Shown here piece by piece: positions 9,266 through 20,857 of a stretch of DNA of 64,000 nucleotides. Origin of the DNA: Xanthomonas fragariae (GTDB taxonomy: Bacteria > Pseudomonadota > Gammaproteobacteria > Xanthomonadales > Xanthomonadaceae). Both the position numbers and the translations under genes were made by a program. Numbering within the stretch: position 1 is the first letter of the stretch; each line of letters begins with the position of its first letter. The DNA lies in the NCBI RefSeq assembly GCF_017603965.1, contig NZ_CP071955.1, forward strand, positions 930,001-994,000, in the 5' to 3' direction. The notes beneath the pieces are model-generated. The model saw nothing but the letters and a program-made list of their open reading frames with translations, was not told the DNA's origin and made no database searches.

Positions 9266-9957
9266 CAGTCTTCCTCGCGCGGATGCGGCCTGCGCACCAG
9301 CCACTCGGACAGCAACAGCGCCGCCAGCGAGAGCGCCAATGCAACGCCTGCCAGTCGCCACACGCCCGATTCCATACCCGGCACCTGCATCAAGCCGTAG
9401 ATGGCCGACGACAAGGTCTGCGTTTCGCCCGGAATGTTGGAGACGAAGGTGATGGTCGCGCCGAATTCGCCCAAGGCCTTGGCGAACGCCAGCACCACGC
9501 CAGCGACCAATCCTGGCCAGGCCAGCGGCAAGGTGATGCTGAAGAACACCCGCCATGGGCCCGCGCCCAGCGTGGCGGCGGTAGCTTCCAGGCGGCGGTC
9601 GGTGGCCTCGATCGACAAACGGACCGCGCGCACCATCAACGGGAATCCCATGATTGCACACGCCACCGCCGCGCCGGTCCAACGGAAGGCGAACTGGATG
9701 CCGAGGTGTTTCAGCAGCCAGCTGCCGACCGGCCCCTGCGTGCCCAGTACCACCAGCAACGCATATCCGGTGATTACCGGCGGCATCACCAACGGCAGAT
9801 GCAGCAGTGCGTCCAGCAGCGTCTTGCCCGGAAAGCGGCGCCGCGCCAGCAGCCAGCCGCAGGCGATGCCCGGCGGCAGGCTGGCGAGTGCAGCGACGGT
9901 GGCGACCTTGAGACTCAAGCCGATTGCAGTCAGCTCTTCCGGGGTGAACATCGACAA
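9265..9957 (-). CDS. modB: Molybdate ABC transporter permease
   Basis: Inner-membrane permease of 230 residues with about five to six hydrophobic helices and the ABC EAA-type loop near its C-terminal half (LGAGPWRVFFSITLPLAWPG). The GEFGATITFVSNIPG segment is typical of ModB. It lies 9 bp after modA and overlaps modC, completing a modABC operon for molybdate uptake that supplies the molybdenum cofactor. A second ATG two codons in (9951) is an alternative start. Confidence 0.94.
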   Translation of the reverse strand: MSMFTPEELTAIGLSLKVATVAALASLPPGIACGWLLARRRFPGKTLLDALLHLPLVMPPVITGYALLVVLGTQGPVGSWLLKHLGIQFAFRWTGAAVACAIMGFPLMVRAVRLSIEATDRRLEATAATLGAGPWRVFFSITLPLAWPGLVAGVVLAFAKALGEFGATITFVSNIPGETQTLSSAIYGLMQVPGMESGVWRLAGVALALSLAALLLSEWLVRRPHPREED

Positions 9958-9966
9958 CGGCGCGCC

Positions 9967-10743
9967 TCAATTCTTCAACGAAAAGCCACGACGGCTGAAG
10001 ATCGCCTTGGCCGGCGCACTGCGCAGCCATTGCACGAACGCGGCCGTAGCGGGATTGCTGCTGTTCTTGAGCGCAGCAACCGGATACACGATCGCATCGT
10101 GGCTGTCGTCGGGAAAGGTGGCGACAACGCGCACCTTGGCATCGGCACGTGCGTCCGAACCGTACACGATGCCCAGCGGCGCTTCGCCACGCGACACCAG
10201 CATCAATGCGGCGCGCACACTCTCTGATTCGGCGAGGCGGTTGCTCAAACCATTCCAATGACCGAGCTTGCGCAACGCGGCGGCGGCATATTTGCCGGCC
10301 GGCACGCTGTTGGTCTGGCCAACGGCCAAGCGCCCGCTTGCGCCAAGCGCCCTGGTAATGGCGCCTGGCGTGCGCGGATCCACGCGGACCTTGCTGTTCG
10401 CCGGTGCAATCAACACCAGCGTATTGCCGAGCAGATTGTGGCGCTGCGCAGGCACGACCAAGCCGCGCTGCTGCAGATAGTCCATCCACGCTAGATCGGC
10501 CGAAAAGAACACGTCCGCCGGTGCGCCTTGTTCGATCTGACGCGCCAGCGCGGAGCTCGCTGCATACGATATACGTATCGGCGTGCCGGATGCTTTTTCG
10601 TAAGCGGCCGCGGCTTCGTCCATCGATTCCTTCAGGCTGGCGGCGGCAAACACCGTCACTGGCGCTGTCTGTGCAGTGGCCAACACGGGCAAGGCAAGCA
10701 TCAGTATGCAGAACGCGCGCTGCCCAAAACCGATTGTGCGCAT
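9967..10743 (-). CDS. modA: Molybdate-binding periplasmic protein
   Basis: Periplasmic substrate-binding component. The chosen start gives [20 protein letters not shown], a good signal peptide ending before [20 protein letters not shown]. The VFAAASL segment and the [20 protein letters not shown] segment contribute the Ser/Ala residues that bind the oxyanion in Mod[10 protein letters not shown] and AIVYPVAAL match the C-terminal lobe. At 258 residues it has normal length. An ATG 11 codons upstream is possible but would spoil the signal peptide. Confidence 0.94.
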   Translation of the reverse strand: MRTIGFGQRAFCILMLALPVLATAQTAPVTVFAAASLKESMDEAAAAYEKASGTPIRISYAASSALARQIEQGAPADVFFSADLAWMDYLQQRGLVVPAQRHNLLGNTLVLIAPANSKVRVDPRTPGAITRALGASGRLAVGQTNSVPAGKYAAAALRKLGHWNGLSNRLAESESVRAALMLVSRGEAPLGIVYGSDARADAKVRVVATFPDDSHDAIVYPVAALKNSSNPATAAFVQWLRSAPAKAIFSRRGFSLKN

Positions 10744-10819
10744 GTACAAGCTCCAGAAGGGTCGGACATCGATCATAACGGCTGCGCGCCGTGACCCGCG
10801 TGGCGAGCACGAACGAACG

Positions 10820-11644
10820 CTATGGAGCCAAGCCTTTGCAGCGTCCCGCCTGAAGATTGGCCTGCAACGCGGGCCTGATCAGTTTGGGCTCGGGCAAGGT
10901 GGCATCGCGCGCCTGGCGCTGGGCCACGAATGCGTCGATATCGGCTCCATCGCGTACATGGATGTTGCTGCGCCGCTGTTCGCCGATGCTGGTCTGGTGC
11001 GCCACGGCGCGACCGCCCGGGCCGTAGTCGTGGCAGACGAACACACGCGTGCTCTCCGGCAGCGCGTACAGGCGTTGGATGGAGGCATACAGTTGCCGCG
11101 CATTGCCACCGGGAAAGTCGCAACGCGCCGTGCCCGCGTCGGGCATGAACAACGAATCGCCAGGAAACAGTGCATCGCCGATCAGATACGCAATGCTGTC
11201 GCTGGTGTGCCCAGGCACGGCGATGATGCGTGCGCAGATGCCGCCGAGCATGAAGCGCTCTTCGTCGGCAAACAGATGATCGAATTGCGAGCCGTCGGCA
11301 CGAAAGTCCTCCGGCAACGCATAACGCGGCGCAAGCGTCTGCTGTACATCCCGAATCCCTTCACCGATACCGATGCGCGCCTGCGGCCAGTGCTGTTTCA
11401 GCCATTGCGCGGCGGACAGATGATCGGCATGCGCGTGGGTTTCCAGCAGCCACTGCACCTGCCACCCGTGGTGCCGGATAGTAGCGACGATGGCTTGTGC
11501 CGCGTGCGTGCCGACTTGGCCTGTGTCCGCCGCGTAGTCCAGCGCCGGATCGATCACCGCAGCCGCACCGGACGCCGCATCGGCGACCACATAGGTGAAG
11601 GTGTTGCTGTCGGCATGAAAGAACGCAAGGACTTGGGGTTGCAT
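10820..11644 (-). CDS. MBL-fold metallo-hydrolase, persulfide dioxygenase/Blh-like
   Basis: Metallo-beta-lactamase-fold enzyme of 274 residues. The metal motif HxHxDH is present as THAHADHL, followed by [34 protein letters not shown] and VCHDYGPGG, the arrangement of ETHE1-type persulfide dioxygenases and the MBL part of Blh proteins. In the family, glutathione persulfide is oxidised to sulfite using one iron. The Blh-specific N-terminal phosphatase-like domain is missing, so a stand-alone persulfide dioxygenase or glyoxalase II-like enzyme is likelier. It is followed 13 bp downstream of the S1/P1 nuclease gene on the same strand. Confidence 0.82.
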   Translation of the reverse strand: MQPQVLAFFHADSNTFTYVVADAASGAAAVIDPALDYAADTGQVGTHAAQAIVATIRHHGWQVQWLLETHAHADHLSAAQWLKQHWPQARIGIGEGIRDVQQTLAPRYALPEDFRADGSQFDHLFADEERFMLGGICARIIAVPGHTSDSIAYLIGDALFPGDSLFMPDAGTARCDFPGGNARQLYASIQRLYALPESTRVFVCHDYGPGGRAVAHQTSIGEQRRSNIHVRDGADIDAFVAQRQARDATLPEPKLIRPALQANLQAGRCKGLAP

Positions 11645-11657
11645 CGGCGTCTCCACG

Positions 11658-12473
11658 TCAGGGGCTTGCCAGCGCCGCATTGAGGACGGCGGCCAGTCGA
11701 TCGCCGGCGACGCGCAATTGGGTTTCGGCAATCGGACGATAGGTTGCGATGTAGCCGCCAGGCAATGCGTGCGCGCTTGGGTACACGCCCGGAGTGACGG
11801 CGATCTTGCACGAGGCCTGCGCCCAGGCCGCAGCGGGCGGCGGCAGCACCGACGACACTGCGGCGGCTGCCGGCAATGCCAACAAGCGTTGCAGATAGGC
11901 ATCGTCGCTGAGATGGCGGTCGTTGAGCATGCCGCTATCCCACAACGCATGCAGATTGCTGCCCTTGCCATCGACCTGCAGCTGGAAATCGTTGCCTCCC
12001 TTGTCGTGCGCGTAACCTGCGTGCATGGGCTGATGGATGTCGCCGACAAGATGCACCACGAACTTCAAGGCCTGGCGGCGCACGTCCAGCGGTTGGCTGC
12101 GGTCGCCGAGCAATGCGGTTTGCTTCTCCAGCGCGTCGATCACGCAGTTGCCATCCGGGCAGTCGCGTGGCGGGGCGTAGCCGCAGTCGTGTTCGGCAAG
12201 GTTGACGTAATGCCACCGCCCGGAGCGCTTGCCCAGATCCGGATCGTACTCGCGCACTTCGTCGGCCCAGGTGGCCACCCCATGCAGCGTGGGGTCCGGC
12301 TCGCCAGCAAGCAACTGCGCCACCTGCGCACGCGCTTGCGTACTTAGCTCGGTTTCGGCAACACGCGCCACCAGGCGGTGGCCCTGCGGGCCCCAGGCGA
12401 ATGCGCTGGTGGGCTGGAATGCTGCGGCAACGGCTGCAGCGAGAACGAATGCATATGGGGAGAAGGTCTTCAT
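11658..12473 (-). CDS. S1/P1-type zinc nuclease, secreted
   Basis: Zinc-dependent single-strand nuclease/3'-nucleotidase of 271 residues with a signal peptide (FVLAAAVAAAFQPTSAFA). The mature chain then starts WGPQGH; in this family the free N-terminal Trp and the His bind zinc. The other ligands are visible in WADEVR, WHYVNL, VHLVGDIHQPMH and NLHALWDSG, matching the trinuclear zinc centre. It likely degrades nucleic acid in the periplasm or outside the cell for nutrient recovery. It lies upstream of the MBL hydrolase gene. Confidence 0.9.
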   Translation of the reverse strand: MKTFSPYAFVLAAAVAAAFQPTSAFAWGPQGHRLVARVAETELSTQARAQVAQLLAGEPDPTLHGVATWADEVREYDPDLGKRSGRWHYVNLAEHDCGYAPPRDCPDGNCVIDALEKQTALLGDRSQPLDVRRQALKFVVHLVGDIHQPMHAGYAHDKGGNDFQLQVDGKGSNLHALWDSGMLNDRHLSDDAYLQRLLALPAAAAVSSVLPPPAAAWAQASCKIAVTPGVYPSAHALPGGYIATYRPIAETQLRVAGDRLAAVLNAALASP

Positions 12474-12559
12474 CCCGCAATTGTACGCATCGCTTTGGGA
12501 CGGTTTGATGGCCGTCCCGGTCGAGCGACAGCCACGCCTCGAGGTGGCGTCCGCAACGA

Positions 12560-13174
12560 TCAGAAATAGACCAGATACGACATGCCGCAGGTCAGCGGAT
12601 CGATCTTCGCCTTGCCCAACCGCGCGCCGTTGAAGTCGACGTTGCTGCGCGAGTCGGCCCAGCGTGCATCCACACGCAAGCCGCTGCGCTCGTTGAAAAT
12701 GAAGTCCACGCCGACATGTGCGGTGGCACCGACCGAGTCTTCGAAGCTCAGATCGCCATTGCCGGACGCTTTGTCGGTGTCTTCGCCGAGGAAGGTGGTG
12801 TAGTTGATGCCGATGCCCACGAAAGGCGACACCGTGCCGTAACCGTTGATGTGATATTGCAAAAGCACGCTCGGCGGTACCGACCAATAACTGCCGACCT
12901 TACCGACGCCTTCGAGTTCGAAGTCGTGCTTGCCCGCGACCGCGGCGTGTACCTCGATGCCGAGGTTGTTGCGGATGAAGTATTCGTAGGTGAACGACAG
13001 CGTCGGTGCGCCCTTGATCTCGGCACGTGTGCCGCCGAAGGTGCCGCTGTTTGACGTGGGCAAGACATAGCCGACGCCGTAGCCAGTCGTCCAGTGGCCG
13101 GCCGACTGGGCAAGAGCGGGTGGGGCCGAAGCGGCCAGTGCGATGGCGAGGGCGGTGCGAATCAGCGTGTTCAT
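12560..13174 (-). CDS. ompW: OmpW-family outer-membrane protein
   Basis: Eight-stranded outer-membrane beta-barrel, 204 residues, with a signal peptide (TALAIALAASAPPALAQ). Family features are the LSFTYEYFIRNNLGIEVHAA region, VPPSVLLQYHIN, SPFVGIGINYTTF, an alternating hydrophobic strand pattern and a C-terminal Phe (SYLVYF) for BAM-dependent assembly. OmpW forms a hydrophobic channel for small molecules. The start ATG at 13174 is the one that yields the signal peptide. Confidence 0.9.
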   Translation of the reverse strand: MNTLIRTALAIALAASAPPALAQSAGHWTTGYGVGYVLPTSNSGTFGGTRAEIKGAPTLSFTYEYFIRNNLGIEVHAAVAGKHDFELEGVGKVGSYWSVPPSVLLQYHINGYGTVSPFVGIGINYTTFLGEDTDKASGNGDLSFEDSVGATAHVGVDFIFNERSGLRVDARWADSRSNVDFNGARLGKAKIDPLTCGMSYLVYF

Positions 13175-14566
<1,392 letters not shown>

Positions 14567-14585
14567 GCACTGCGCCCATGTGACG

Positions 14586-14621
14586 AAAAAAGGCTCCGGC
14601 ATGCCGGGGCCTTTGTTTTTT
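14586..14621 (+). terminator. Rho-independent terminator after gap
   Basis: Stem AAAGGC-CCGGCA/TGCCGG-GCCTTT with one opposed mismatch, then a T-rich tail (TTTGTTTTTT), 20 bp after the gap stop. Confidence 0.9.
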
Positions 14622-14779
14622 GACTATCGGCTTTTGATATTTTCTGCGCGATCACACTTGTTCTCGCCGCCACAAGATGTGGACTTTGAGGTAAGCATGT
14701 GCGCTAATTTGCGCTCACGGCGGCCGTTCCCGTGTCGTGTACGAAGGATCGGGGAACTCCATGGATCGAGAGAATAACG

Positions 14780-15250
14780 ATGAATAAATTTTTGGTAGGC
14801 GCTTTAGCGCTCGGTGTGGTGATTGGGTTTTCGCTACCGTTGAACAGCTGGGCGGCGAAAAAACATACTGGTACGCCGGCCTGGATGAATGCTGACGGTG
14901 AAGTGATAAAGTCGTCCGACGTCGAGGCTGGCTATGGCGAGACCGTCAAGGGAGTCAACGACTATGAGGGCGAAATCACCGGCAAGCCTGCACCGGGCAG
15001 CAAGTTTACCCAGCTGAAGATCGGCATGCCGATGAAGCAGGTCACCGATCTGATCGGGCAGCCGACCGACCAGGGTTCCTATGTCACCGGCAAAGCCTTC
15101 ATCCCGTTTTTCTACGGTGGAGATCGCTATCGCCATGAGATGGCCTACAAAGGCCAGGGTCGTCTGGTGTTCGCCGGCAAATCGATGGACACCGGCGGCA
15201 ACCTGATCTGGATCATCCACAACAAGAACGACAGCGGCTACCGCGAATAG
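14780..15250 (+). CDS. Exported SmpA/OmlA-like small protein
   Basis: A 156-residue secreted protein with an N-terminal signal (MNKFLVGALALGVVIGFSLP ending near SWAAKK). The C-terminal half has the SmpA/BamE-type pattern LKIGMPMKQVTDLIGQPTD (a helix start that in BamE reads 'GMtrdqV...lG.P'). Then follow FIPFFYGGDRYRHEMAYKGQ and RLVFAG-type strands. There is no lipobox Cys, so it is probably soluble in the periplasm rather than a BamE lipoprotein. The function is unknown. It is flanked by terminators on both sides and is therefore its own transcription unit. Confidence 0.75.
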   Translation: MNKFLVGALALGVVIGFSLPLNSWAAKKHTGTPAWMNADGEVIKSSDVEAGYGETVKGVNDYEGEITGKPAPGSKFTQLKIGMPMKQVTDLIGQPTDQGSYVTGKAFIPFFYGGDRYRHEMAYKGQGRLVFAGKSMDTGGNLIWIIHNKNDSGYRE

Positions 15251-15255
15251 GTTTG

Positions 15256-15284
15256 AAACGCCCGGTTCTTCCGGGCGTTTTTTT
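15256..15284 (+). terminator. Rho-independent terminator after the SmpA-like gene
   Basis: Perfect 10-bp stem AAACGCCCGG / CCGGGCGTTT with loop TTCTT and continuing T-run, 5 bp after the stop codon. Confidence 0.95.
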
Positions 15285-15717
15285 AGGTCTGCAGCTCTGT
15301 GCGTGGCGCCGTTACGTGCGGCTATCGTTCACCGCATTCCGCAACGGTCTAGCTGATGCGGTTTGGCACTGCGTGTGCTGCATAGCTCGGCCGCCAATCG
15401 CAACGACTCACTCCCACATGCGTCGCAGTACGGTTTGCCGCTGCGGCGCGAAGGTCCGACAATGGTCTTTCCCCCGTCGCCAAGGCAGTCGCATTGCCCG
15501 TCGTGTTCGACCGACCACAGTTCGCGCGCCCTGCGCTTGCGGCGGCGATGCGCGTGGGATCCATCGACAAGCCTGCGTCGTGGCGCAAGGCCGGCATTGG
15601 ACGGCTGAGCCATGGCCTCTGCCAGCGCAGCGCTCAGACGTGGGCGTTCTCTGCATTAGCTGCGTCTCCGATCCCCATTGCCGATTCTCCATTCCCCCGA
15701 CTTAACGAGCTAAGCCC
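15285..15717. other. Intergenic region upstream of pgk, ends in a short repeat copy
   Basis: No gene seen in about 430 bp. Bases 15665-15701 (CTCCGATCCCCATTGCCGAT then TCTCCATTCCCCCGAC) are a C-rich copy of the dispersed GGGGAATGG-type repeat, directly upstream of pgk. Confidence 0.45.
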
Positions 15718-16893
15718 ATGTCCATTGTCCGCATGACCGACCTCGATCTGACCGGCAAGCGCGTGCTGATCCGCCAGGATCTCAACGTGCCGATCGACAA
15801 CGGCCAGATCACCTCCGAGCAGCGCATCACCGCCTCGGTGCCCACCATCAAATTGGCGCTGGAAAAGGGCGCTGCGGTGATGGTCACCTCGCACTTGGGC
15901 CGCCCCAAGGAAGGACGCTGGACCGAAGAGGATTCGCTGGCGCCGGTGGCCGCGCGTCTGACCGCTCTGCTGGGCGTGGACGTGCCGTTGGTGCGCGACT
16001 GGGTCGATGGCGTGGAGGTCGCGCCGGGCCAGGTGGTGTTGCTGGAAAACTGCCGCATGAATGTCGGCGAGGGCAAGGACGACCAGACGCTGGCGCGCAA
16101 GTACGCCGCGCTGTGCGATGTGTTCGTCATGGATGCGTTTGGCACCGCGCATCGCGCGCAGGCGTCTACGCATGGCGTGATCGGTTTCGCTCCCGTTGCT
16201 GCGGGTGGCCCGCTGTTGATGGCCGAGCTCGACGCGCTGGCCAAGGCGCTGGACAACCCGGCCAAGCCGTTGCTGGCGATTGTGGCCGGCAGCAAGGTGT
16301 CGACCAAGCTGGAGCTGCTGTCCAACCTGGTCAACAAGGTCGACCAGCTCATCGTTGGCGGCGGCATCGCCAACACCTTCATCGCCGCCGCCGGGCATGA
16401 CGTTGGCAAGTCCTTGAACGAGCCGGATCTGATTCCGACCGCCAACCAGATCGTCGCCGATGCCAGGACGCGCGGCGCAGAGATTCCGTTGCCCACCGAT
16501 GTGGTCGTCGCCAAGCAGTTCCTGCCCGATGCCGCCGCCAGCGTGAAGTCGCTCGCTGAAGTCGAGGCCGATGATCTGATTCTGGACATCGGGCCGCAGA
16601 CTGCCGCGCGCTATGCCGAGCTGATCGCCAAGGCCGGTACCGTGGTGTGGAACGGGCCGGTTGGTGTGTTCGAATTCGAGCCCTTCAGCCACGGCACCGA
16701 AACGCTGGCGCGAGCCATCGCCGCTTCCAAAGCGTTCTCGATTGCCGGCGGTGGCGACACCTTGGCTGCGGTGGACAAGTACGACATCGCCAACGACGTG
16801 ACTTACATCTCCACCGGTGGCGGTGCGTTCCTTGAATTTCTGGAGGGCAAGACCTTGCCGGCCGTGGCCGCACTCCAGGCCCGCGGCAAGTGA
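15718..16893 (+). CDS. pgk: Phosphoglycerate kinase
   Basis: Glycolytic kinase converting 1,3-bisphosphoglycerate and ADP to 3-phosphoglycerate and ATP; 391 residues. Signatures are [24 protein letters not shown], the [13 protein letters not shown] segment, [14 protein letters not shown], the nucleotide-site [13 protein letters not shown] and the terminal [15 protein letters not shown] / [15 protein letters not shown]. The stop codon overlaps the start of the following HAD phosphatase gene by 4 bp. Confidence 0.98.
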   Translation: MSIVRMTDLDLTGKRVLIRQDLNVPIDNGQITSEQRITASVPTIKLALEKGAAVMVTSHLGRPKEGRWTEEDSLAPVAARLTALLGVDVPLVRDWVDGVEVAPGQVVLLENCRMNVGEGKDDQTLARKYAALCDVFVMDAFGTAHRAQASTHGVIGFAPVAAGGPLLMAELDALAKALDNPAKPLLAIVAGSKVSTKLELLSNLVNKVDQLIVGGGIANTFIAAAGHDVGKSLNEPDLIPTANQIVADARTRGAEIPLPTDVVVAKQFLPDAAASVKSLAEVEADDLILDIGPQTAARYAELIAKAGTVVWNGPVGVFEFEPFSHGTETLARAIAASKAFSIAGGGDTLAAVDKYDIANDVTYISTGGGAFLEFLEGKTLPAVAALQARGK

Positions 16894-17537
16894 GTGCAGC
16901 CACGCTGTTCTTCGATCTGGACGGCACCCTGGTCGATTCGGAGCCGGGCATCGTCGCCAGCATCGTGCATGCCTTCGACGAAGTGGGGCAGCCGCGTCCA
17001 TCGGCGCAGACGCTGCGCGCGTGGATCGGCCCGCCACTGCGCGATAGCTTCAGCGAATGCTTTCCGGATGATCCGGAACTGGTGCAGCGCGTGCTGGCGT
17101 TGTATCGCGGGCGCTACGAGGCAGTGGGTTGGACCGAGCTCAGCGTGTTCGATGGCATCGGCAATGTGATTGCCAGCCTGCATCGCGCTGGTCATCGCTT
17201 GGCGGTGGTCACGTCAAAGAACGAACGCTACGCGCGCCGCATCGTCGAGCATTTGCCGTTCGGGGCGTGCTTCGAAGAGGTGATCGGTGCCAGCGAAGAC
17301 GGCCAGCGCCGCTTCAAGCCGGGCCTGATCGCCGAAGCATTGCGCCGTTTGAACATCGAAAAAACCGGCTGCGTGATGATCGGCGACCGTCGCATGGATA
17401 TCGACGGTGCCAACCACCACGGCATCCACAGCATCGGCGTGTTGTGGGGCTTCGGCGACGAAGCCGAGTTGCGTGCCGCAGGCGCCGGCGCAATCGCGCA
17501 CGAGCCCGCCGAATTGCGTGCATTGATCGAGGCGTAA
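16890..17537 (+). CDS. HAD-superfamily phosphatase, phosphoglycolate phosphatase-like
   Basis: HAD hydrolase of 215 residues starting with GTG inside the pgk stop (GTGA). Motif I is [14 protein letters not shown], motif II is VVTSKN, the Lys motif is in RRFKPGL, and motif IV is [11 protein letters not shown]. It has a small helical cap like Gph/PpaX, so phosphoglycolate or another small phosphate ester is a plausible substrate. Overlap with pgk suggests translational coupling and perhaps housekeeping removal of side products of glycolysis. Confidence 0.85.
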   Translation: MSAATLFFDLDGTLVDSEPGIVASIVHAFDEVGQPRPSAQTLRAWIGPPLRDSFSECFPDDPELVQRVLALYRGRYEAVGWTELSVFDGIGNVIASLHRAGHRLAVVTSKNERYARRIVEHLPFGACFEEVIGASEDGQRRFKPGLIAEALRRLNIEKTGCVMIGDRRMDIDGANHHGIHSIGVLWGFGDEAELRAAGAGAIAHEPAELRALIEA

Positions 17538-17725
17538 ACAGTCTGTTCTTCACCGCTACCGCGTTAGGGTTGCACCCGCATCGTCAGCACGCAGCACGGG
17601 CGCGCTGCGCATGTTCCGCATTGTGTTCACGACATGCCGGAATACGAGGGTGGCTATGCCGCAATGCCATTCTTGGGGCGTAACGTGTGTGTTAAGTTCC
17701 GCGGCTTGTAATAGGGGAGGCCATC

Positions 17726-19192
17726 ATGAAAGAGCGTCAACGCCGCACCAAGATCCTCGCCACACTCGGACCGGCAACCGATCCGCCCGGCGTGCTGGAC
17801 GCCTTGTTCAAGGCGGGCGTCAACGTGGTGCGCCTCAACTTCAGCCATGGCGACCCGTCCGGCCAGGCCAAGCGCGCCGCTGAAGTGCGTGCCGCTGCCG
17901 TGCGCGTCGGCGCCGAAGTCGGCATCCTGGCCGATCTGCCGGGGCCGAAGATCCGCATCGAACGCTTCGCCGAAGGCAAGATCAATGTGCGCATGGGCGA
18001 GCGCTTCGACCTGGTAGCCGATGCCAACGCGCCGGCCGGCGACCAGCATCAGGTGGGCGTCAGCTACCTGGGCTTGCCGCAGGACGTGACCGCCGGCGAC
18101 GTGCTGCTGCTCGACGATGGCCTGGTGCAGTTGCAGGTGACCGAAGTGCAGGGGCAGCGCATCGTCACCACCGTGCTCAACGATGGCGTGTTGTCCGACC
18201 GCAAGGGTTTGAACAAGCAGGGCGGCGGTCTGTCGCTGGGCGCGTTGACCGATCGCGACAGGGAGCTGATCGGCATCGTCGCCAAGATCGGCGTGGACTT
18301 TATCGCAGTGTCGTTCTGCCGCAACGCTGAAGACATGAACGATGCGCGCGGCATCGCGCGCCAGCACGGCTGCGATGCCGCGCTGGTGTCCAAGATCGAG
18401 CGCACCGAAGCGATCGAGAACCTGGTCGAGATCGTCGAAGCCTCCGATGTGGTGATGGTTGCGCGCGGCGATCTGGGCGTGGAAATCGGCGATGCCGAAT
18501 TGCCGGGATTGCAGAAGAAGATCATCCGCGAATCGCTGGCGCAGAACAAAGTGGTGATTACCGCCACGCAGATGCTGCAATCGATGGTGGAAAGCCCGAT
18601 CCCGACCCGCGCCGAAGTGCTCGACGTGGCCAACGCCGTCATCGATGGTACCGATGCTGTGATGCTCTCGGCCGAAACCGCCGCCGGCGCCTACCCGGTG
18701 CGTGCGGTGGAGGCGATGGCGCGCATCTGTCTGGGTGCCGAGCGTCAGTTCGAATTCGATACCGATTTCGAAGCGGCGCAACGCAATCTGCAGCGCGCCG
18801 ACCAGGCGATCGCGATGGCCACCATGTTCCTGTCCGAGCACATCGGTCTGGCCGGTGTCGTTGCGTTGACCGAGTCGGGCGGCACGCCGCGTTACCTGTC
18901 GCGTTTTCGCTCCAACATGCCGATCTACGCCTTCACTCGCCACGATGGTGCACGCCGCCACATGGCGATGATGCGTGGCGTGTTCCCGATCAGCTTCGAC
19001 AGCCGCGGCATGACCCCGCGCGAAGCCGCGCGTGCGGCGATCCGTCTGCTGGTGGAGAACGAGCGCATGGGACCCGGGGCACGCGTGGTGTTCACCAGCG
19101 GCGAGCACATGGAAACCCACGGTGCCACCAACACGCTGCGTCTGCTGGAAGTGGGCGAAGACGGCCGCGCCAGTGGCTTGGGCGAGCTGTAA
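17726..19192 (+). CDS. pyk: Pyruvate kinase
   Basis: Final glycolytic enzyme, 488 residues. Motifs: KILATLGPATDPPG, NVVRLNFSHGDPS, DLPGPKIRIERF, the metal-site MVARGDLGVEIGDAELPGLQ, the ITATQMLQSMVESPIPTRAE signature, and the TDAVMLSAETAAGAYPVRAV loop. The C-terminal regulatory domain is present. A good Shine-Dalgarno (AGGGGAGG, 17712-17719) precedes ATG 17726. No clear terminator is seen after it. Confidence 0.97.
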   Translation: MKERQRRTKILATLGPATDPPGVLDALFKAGVNVVRLNFSHGDPSGQAKRAAEVRAAAVRVGAEVGILADLPGPKIRIERFAEGKINVRMGERFDLVADANAPAGDQHQVGVSYLGLPQDVTAGDVLLLDDGLVQLQVTEVQGQRIVTTVLNDGVLSDRKGLNKQGGGLSLGALTDRDRELIGIVAKIGVDFIAVSFCRNAEDMNDARGIARQHGCDAALVSKIERTEAIENLVEIVEASDVVMVARGDLGVEIGDAELPGLQKKIIRESLAQNKVVITATQMLQSMVESPIPTRAEVLDVANAVIDGTDAVMLSAETAAGAYPVRAVEAMARICLGAERQFEFDTDFEAAQRNLQRADQAIAMATMFLSEHIGLAGVVALTESGGTPRYLSRFRSNMPIYAFTRHDGARRHMAMMRGVFPISFDSRGMTPREAARAAIRLLVENERMGPGARVVFTSGEHMETHGATNTLRLLEVGEDGRASGLGEL

Positions 19193-19713
19193 CGTTTGGG
19201 CTGATCACGTTGTGCGTCGTCGTTTGATGCGTGACGCGAGTAAGCGGTGTTGTGTGCAAACACAGTGGCGGCATGCGGGTCGCCGTTGTGCTGTGTGAAC
19301 TCGGGTGTGTTGCAAAGTGCGCCTGCATGCAACACGCCGCGTCGCGCCAAGGCGCCACGCCATCGGCACCATCTGATGAGCGTCCCACTCCGATCGCGCA
19401 AGCGGGTCGCGATCGATAGCAGCAGTTGCAACCCGCGCGCGTGCCGATAGCTGGTATCGAATTCTCATCGTTCCGCGCCATGAGTGCCGTACATGCAAGC
19501 ATCCGAACCGTGCGCGTCGCTGCATTGTCTCAAGTGCCCTACTGCTAGCAGTAGCGTCAGTACTTAGCTCGTTGGCGGCGCACGCAGCGCGATGTGGGCC
19601 GCATATCCTGTCACGTAAAATACGTGTAATCGGTTGCAGACATTCCGTGAAGAAATGTGCGCGACGTTCGTCGCTATACTTTCGTTCTCCCCCGTAGCTG
19701 CCACAGGAACTAC
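19193..19713. other. Intergenic region between pyk and fba
   Basis: About 520 bp without a recognisable gene. TATACT at 19675-19680 is a good -10 hexamer placed about 35 bp before the fba start, but the expected -35 position shows no TTGACA-like sequence. Nothing else stands out. Confidence 0.4.
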
Positions 19714-20718
19714 ATGAGCATCGAACAGCTTGCCGAAACCGCCCAGGCCATGGTCGCCCCGGGCAAGGGCATCATCGCCATCGACGAATCGACCAGCACG
19801 ATCGCCAAGCGTTTTGCCAGCGTCGGTATCGAGAACATCGAGGAAAACCGTCGCGCTTACCGCGAACTGCTGCTGACCACGCCCAAGCTGAGCGACTACA
19901 TCTCCGGCGCCATTCTGTTCGATGAGACCATCCGTCAGAAGACCAAGGACGGCATGCCGTTCGCCGAGTACATGACCGCGCACGGCATCATCCCGGGCAT
20001 CAAGGTCGACAAGGGCGCGCAGGCGCTGGCCGGTATGCCGGGCGAGCTGGTGACCGAAGGCCTGGACGGGCTGCGGGCACGGCTTGAGGAGTACTACACG
20101 CTGGGCGCGCGTTTCGCCAAGTGGCGCGCGGTCATCAACATCGGCGAAGACATTCCCTCCGGCACCTGCATCGAGGCCAACTCGCATGCGCTGGCGCGCT
20201 ACGCCGCGCTGTGTCAGGAACAGGGCCTGGTGCCGATGGTCGAGCCGGAAGTGATCATGGACGGCGACCACGACATCGAGACCTGCTACGAAGTCACCGA
20301 AGCCACGCTGCGTTCGCTATTTGGCGCCCTGTATGAGCAGAATGTCGTGCTAGAAGGCACCATCCTGAAGGCCTCGATGGTCATCTCGGGCAAGGGCTGC
20401 GAAGAGCAGGCAAGCGTCGAAGAAGTGGCCGAGTCCACCGTGATGTGCCTGAAGTCGACCGTGCCGGCGATCCTGCCGGGCATCGTGTTCCTGTCCGGCG
20501 GCCAGACCGACGAGCAATCCACCGCGCACCTCAACGAGATGCACCAGCTCGGCAATCTGCCGTGGCCGCTGAGCTTCTCCTATGGCCGCGCCATGCAGCA
20601 GGCCGCACTCAAGCTCTGGGCCAAGGACATGACCGGCAACTTCGCCAAGGCGCAGCAGATCATTTATGAGCGCGCCAAGGAAAACGGCCTAGCCGCGCTG
20701 GGCAAGTGGAAGGGCTAA
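19714..20718 (+). CDS. fba: Class I fructose-bisphosphate aldolase
   Basis: Schiff-base (metal-independent) aldolase of 334 residues, cleaving fructose-1,6-bisphosphate to DHAP and glyceraldehyde-3-phosphate. It is the animal/plant-like class I fold: GKGIIAIDESTSTIAKRF, ARFAKWRAVINIG, VPMVEPEVIMDGDHD, EGTILKASMVISG (Schiff-base Lys) and GIVFLSGGQTDEQSTAHL. Most gammaproteobacteria rely on the class II zinc enzyme. The start ATG 19714 begins MSIEQLAETAQ. An in-frame start 19 codons upstream lacks support. Confidence 0.96.
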   Translation: MSIEQLAETAQAMVAPGKGIIAIDESTSTIAKRFASVGIENIEENRRAYRELLLTTPKLSDYISGAILFDETIRQKTKDGMPFAEYMTAHGIIPGIKVDKGAQALAGMPGELVTEGLDGLRARLEEYYTLGARFAKWRAVINIGEDIPSGTCIEANSHALARYAALCQEQGLVPMVEPEVIMDGDHDIETCYEVTEATLRSLFGALYEQNVVLEGTILKASMVISGKGCEEQASVEEVAESTVMCLKSTVPAILPGIVFLSGGQTDEQSTAHLNEMHQLGNLPWPLSFSYGRAMQQAALKLWAKDMTGNFAKAQQIIYERAKENGLAALGKWKG

Positions 20719-20758
20719 TCGTTTCGTCGACCGCAAGGCCAGATCACTTGTAAGACGC

Positions 20759-20788
20759 AAAACGCCGGCAGTAATGCCGGCGTTTTTT
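20759..20788 (+). terminator. Rho-independent terminator after fba
   Basis: Stem AAAACGCCGGCA / TGCCGGCGTTTT with GTAA loop and six T, 40 bp after the fba stop. It faces the macro-domain gene coming the other way and may serve both. Confidence 0.95.
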
Positions 20789-20857
20789 GTTTGCATCGAT
20801 ACAGCAGCATCCATGTGATGTCGCGTCGTGCATCTACTCATCACTCCACTCGAACCC

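Noticed and set aside
15634..17037. Long open frame antisense to pgk
   Set aside because: Same reason as for tkt; the translation is Gln/His/Arg-rich with no domain.
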